Of a stretch of DNA of 64,000 bases, positions 60,644 through 64,000 are shown one piece after another (position 1 is the first letter of the stretch; each line of letters begins with the position of its first letter). The notes below the pieces were generated by a model. That model was not told the DNA's origin and made no database searches. It saw nothing but the letters and a program-made list of their open reading frames with translations. The stretch spans positions 62,872,162-62,936,161 of the forward strand of contig CM047427.1 of NCBI GenBank assembly GCA_026168455.1, given 5' to 3'. This DNA is from Theocolax elegans (lineage: Eukaryota; Arthropoda; Insecta; Hymenoptera; Cerocephalidae). Position numbers and translations under genes: made by a program.

Positions 60644-61691
60644 CTATAGTACATACAATTTGTGAAATAAATATTTTTTTAAGTTTGAAGTTTAAAATAA
60701 AAAAATCGTAAAATACTGTTCGTTTTAATTTAAAAAGCTTATATATTTATACAACAACTATATTGAAACAGATAATCTTTGAACTAATATTTTTCTATTA
60801 TATAATTTATTCAAATAGTTTTTAATGTAATAATATAGTAATTTCATTCTTTGTCATCAGACTTCAATAAATTGTATAAATTAATTATCTAACCATAATA
60901 AAGACGTAACAAATAAAACTATAAATAATTTTAAAGTAGGATGATTGGAAAGTTGTGATCAATAATAAATAATATTTTGGATTAATTGTTTAAATTGTGA
61001 AAGATAATTAATAATCAATTCCAATTGTTTCAGTCTTACAGTCTCAGTCTTACAGTTGTTTAATTTTGACTGTAAAACCGAAATAATTAGTATTGTAATT
61101 GAAAAAGATAGTTTGTAACAATTACTATTTCACACCGAAGAGAAAAACATCTTTTTTGTCTAAAAACCACGATATTTCCCACTTAAGTGTTACCAAATTG
61201 ATCCGCCCTATAAATATACGATATATATATATTTAGAATAATGTGACAAGAATTATAGTTATATAATCAATATATCAAAAAATTGTATTATCTGTAGTGA
61301 CTAAACTTTTTCTTTAATATTTTTATATAATTTATTTATTTAAATATCATACTTATAAATTATTTGGTTTTATGAACGAAATAGCTTAGTAACTTACTAA
61401 ATGTTTTATTTACTACTCATGATTATTATTTAGGCAGAATAATATATCTTTTTAAATTAATATAGAATTTTGTCGGTCTTGCTGAGCTAACGTCTAACGA
61501 CTCTAAGAATTCCAAGTTGCTCGCTCGAAAAGGCACGACAATTCGCCGCGTATCAATCCCGAGGACAACATTATGAAGGCCACAAGCCGCCAGACATAAA
61601 CCAAAAGGAGAAAGAAGAAGCAAATAAAATACTAAGTTATAAAATTGAAAATATTTTAATAAGAAAGAAAGAAATTTTAAGTCTATGTGTT

Positions 61692-61762
61692 TTGTCTTGG
61701 GACCGTCTGCCAGAACTCATCAGTGGGGCGCAGACGGCCCCTGCCCCAGACACACAAGACAA
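61692..61762. other. 71-nt two-stem hairpin, possible structured RNA or element part
   Basis: Outer stem TTGTCTTG (61692-61699) with CAAGACAA (61755-61762). Inner stem CCGTCTGC (61703-61710) with GCAGACGG (61730-61737). It is GC-rich within an AT-rich region. It matches no RNA family I recognise, and the strand cannot be decided. Confidence 0.35.
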
Positions 61763-62208
61763 TATTATTGAATCAAAATAATGATAAACTTAAAATTTTG
61801 GTATCGTAAGAACGAATGAACGGAGCCTATATAAGTACACATAAACTGGGCGAGAAAAATTATATTTTTAAGAATAATATATCATTTAATTTTTCTCTAA
61901 GCACTACTATAATAAAAAAATAGAGTTTTCTTTATTTTTATGAACATACTCGCTTATTAGAATATAATGCATTATTTTCAATGAAATACATTTTTATATG
62001 AGTTTATATAATAATAAACACTTAAAAATAAAATACAAAGAGGTTGTTTTGAAAATTAATTTTTATTACGATTATATAAGTTACATAAACTTTTTAAAAA
62101 AGCTGCATTTTATGATTTTTTTATATTAAACTTCAAATTTAAAAAATGTGTGTCACAAGCCTTTTATCTCATGTACAAATTTTGTTTTACATATTATATA
62201 TACTATAG

Positions 62209-62352
62209 ATGAAGAAAAGTGAAGTCCGAAAGGTGTGTCTAAAAAATTTTTTTCCGATTTTAAGTAACTCGATTTGGAAGATCTTTTCTAGACTTCTTCA
62301 CACAGGCACCTATGTTCGCATAGAACTTCATGGTCTCTGGTATGAATTATAA
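62209..62352 (+). CDS. Small ORF of an inverted pair, unrecognised
   Basis: 47 codons starting MKKSEVRKVCLKNFFPIL, with NSIWKIFSRLL next. The four base differences from the partner at 60643 within the first eleven codons are all silent third-position changes. The match continues a little upstream of the ATG (ACTATAG). It may be a coding pair or a transposon inverted repeat. Confidence 0.25.
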   Translation: MKKSEVRKVCLKNFFPILSNSIWKIFSRLLHTGTYVRIELHGLWYEL

Positions 62353-62412
62353 TTAACTGACCTCTATTCAGACAATAAAAGATTAAGTCATAGTAACACA
62401 TTGATATACATA

Positions 62413-62529
62413 TTATACATATTTATGTAGGTCTTCGAGATCGCTCAACTCAAGTCCAGCTGCCGGCATCGGTTCTGCACCGTCACCCATGCGACGGTTG
62501 CGCTCGAGAGCTTGCATGGTAGTCTCTAG
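62413..62529 (-). CDS. Possible last exon of a host gene, unrecognised
   Basis: After the acceptor CCATACAG, the minus frame reads LETTMQALERNRRMGDGAEP, continues with LSDLEDLHKYV and stops at 62413 (38 codons). GC at third positions is far above the surrounding AT-rich DNA, and the peptide looks like a natural amphipathic C-terminus. The rest of the gene would lie to the right, partly outside the window. Product is not recognised. Confidence 0.4.
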   Translation of the reverse strand, partial: LETTMQALERNRRMGDGAEPMPAAGLELSDLEDLHKYV

Positions 62530-64000
62530 CTGTATGGCAACATTTTGAGGTCACTCTAATATTTTTTAAGCTCATTTCTAGTAGAATTTAAAAAAATTTA
62601 AAATGTTTGGTTTGATAGTTACTAGGTATTTAAAATATACAAAATACAAACATAATGTTTTAAATCTGTTTTTATATGAGAACGCAGGTTGCGCCTCTCG
62701 TATCGATTAATCTAAATAAATTAAAAGAATACGGTGCAAAACCATGTTACGAAATTAAACGTTGGTCACACAATTCTTAACACGTCGCTGCTTCTTGGAT
62801 GTTTTTTCTGCAGGCATGCTTCGTGGTAGTTAACTGCTTGATAAATATATTCAAATTTTCAAATCTAAAAATGTCGGAAAAGTGCTAGAATAACTGTTTT
62901 ATCAACCAGTATAGGAATTAGATAGGTTTTTATAGTATACTAGCAAGTTTATACTTTTTAACAATTTTTCATACCTATACGAAATTTTTCCCATTTTGAC
63001 CAAGGGTTTTTCTTAAATTATGAATTACCTTAGGAGAGTGCTGCATAATTTAAAAAAGCCAAGTGCAACATGATTTTTAAAGGAAATGGTGCTGAAATAA
63101 AAGTACATCGAGAGGTTAAGGAAAGTATATGTTGGGCGGAGTGAACCAGTGGATACTTTTTACATGCGATTGCATAACCTGTAAACTGCCTGCTTAGTAC
63201 TTGCAGAAGAGAATAATTATTATGTTGCTTAACAATGCTTCTACAAATAACTTGGAAGTCCTATCCTCTCCGCTGAAAAATCAATAATTAAATGCAGTGA
63301 AACACTGCGTGCGCGGTACTATTATTTATTATTTACTCATTGCAAATAACAAAAGCAGAAAAGTGAAATAATGTTATTCTTAAAAATCTATTTACTGTAA
63401 CTCAGATAATTGAAATAGATCTTTTTTATATCGTCAACTTTTAGTTAGAGAATTTAGTAAAATTTTAATGAACCGTTTTTTAATTTACTTCATTGATACT
63501 TATAATATAGATAGATAGTTGCCGGTTTTAAAACTCTTGTAATTGAAGAAATTCAGACAGATCCCCAAGTGATAAATAATCATAAAAGGGACTATTTTTC
63601 ACGAGTCACGTTTCAGCCAAAGAAACCTGGATACATTCATTGCGTACCAATTCCTGTATCTTTCTTTCCGTCTCTTTTGCTAGTTATCCTTGTATCCTTG
63701 CATTGTCTGTGTTAGCTCTGAACGAAGGTAAAACAATATGGCAACCTTCGTGGTTTAAGCCGAGGTTTAACTCTGCACCTGGTGCAACTTCCCGCGAGAC
63801 GGTGTTTACTATTCTTAATGTTCACCCCTAATCTTCCCATCTCGGTTTTATTCTTTTCTATTACATCTCTTTTTAAACAAGTCTCTGTCTCTTACCCTTA
63901 CCCTCCTACCCTCTTTCTCAATTATACTTTTCTGGTACTTTTTATATTTTCGTCGAGATAAATGAATCTTGTCTTGAAGTTCTTTTCGTTTTGTTCGATA
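62530..64000. other. Non-coding to the window end
   Basis: No further exon, RNA gene or repeat is supported. The ORF at 63640-63831 has no recognisable domain. Confidence 0.4.

Overview
The window is AT-rich animal DNA. A divergent chemosensory ionotropic receptor, an R1-clade LINE, piggyBac, Tc5-like and Polinton remnants, and long CT/GA microsatellites point to an insect, probably a hymenopteran. The species cannot be told from the sequence. Almost every coding stretch in the first 42 kb belongs to a mobile or virus-derived element in decay.

Region 1 (1 to about 22.1 kb) is a decayed Polinton/Maverick (adintovirus-like) provirus, with all genes on the minus strand. From right to left: protein-primed DNA polymerase B, packaging ATPase, two small conserved Polinton proteins, major capsid protein, a protein with a DIQG motif, an adenain-like cysteine protease and a PC4-like protein. 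In a live element these would serve replication (PolB), genome packaging (ATPase), shell building (capsid) and virion maturation (protease). Here every gene carries stops or frameshifts. A Tc5-like transposon (1666-6420, TTA target duplication) splits the protease gene between its His/Asp half and its Cys half. A 3-kb element with TG...CA ends and an ACGG target duplication splits PolB beside the DTDS motif. A tRNA-derived SINE sits between the capsid and DIQG genes. No retroviral-type integrase was found.

Region 2 (22.2-24.5 kb) is a 5'-truncated R1-like LINE next to a TA-flanked foldback MITE. Region 3 (25.8-29.8 kb) is the one recognisable host gene, a three-exon divergent ionotropic receptor with one apparent frameshift, followed by a tandem copy of its 3' end. 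Region 4 (30.8-38.4 kb) holds LTR-like sequence, a tRNA-Arg-like sequence, LINE fragments and two copies of a piggyBac pseudogene. Region 5 (39-42.7 kb) holds two TTAA-flanked foldback MITEs.

Region 6 (42.7-64 kb) is host non-coding DNA with GC-rich islands and microsatellites. It contains a few short, weakly supported exon candidates, a strong hairpin and an inverted pair of small ORFs.

Five direct tandem duplications (about 1 to 4.7 kb) occur in the first 41 kb. The copies compared differ mainly by single-base indels, apart from a few larger deletions, so false duplication in the assembly must be excluded before they are read as biology.
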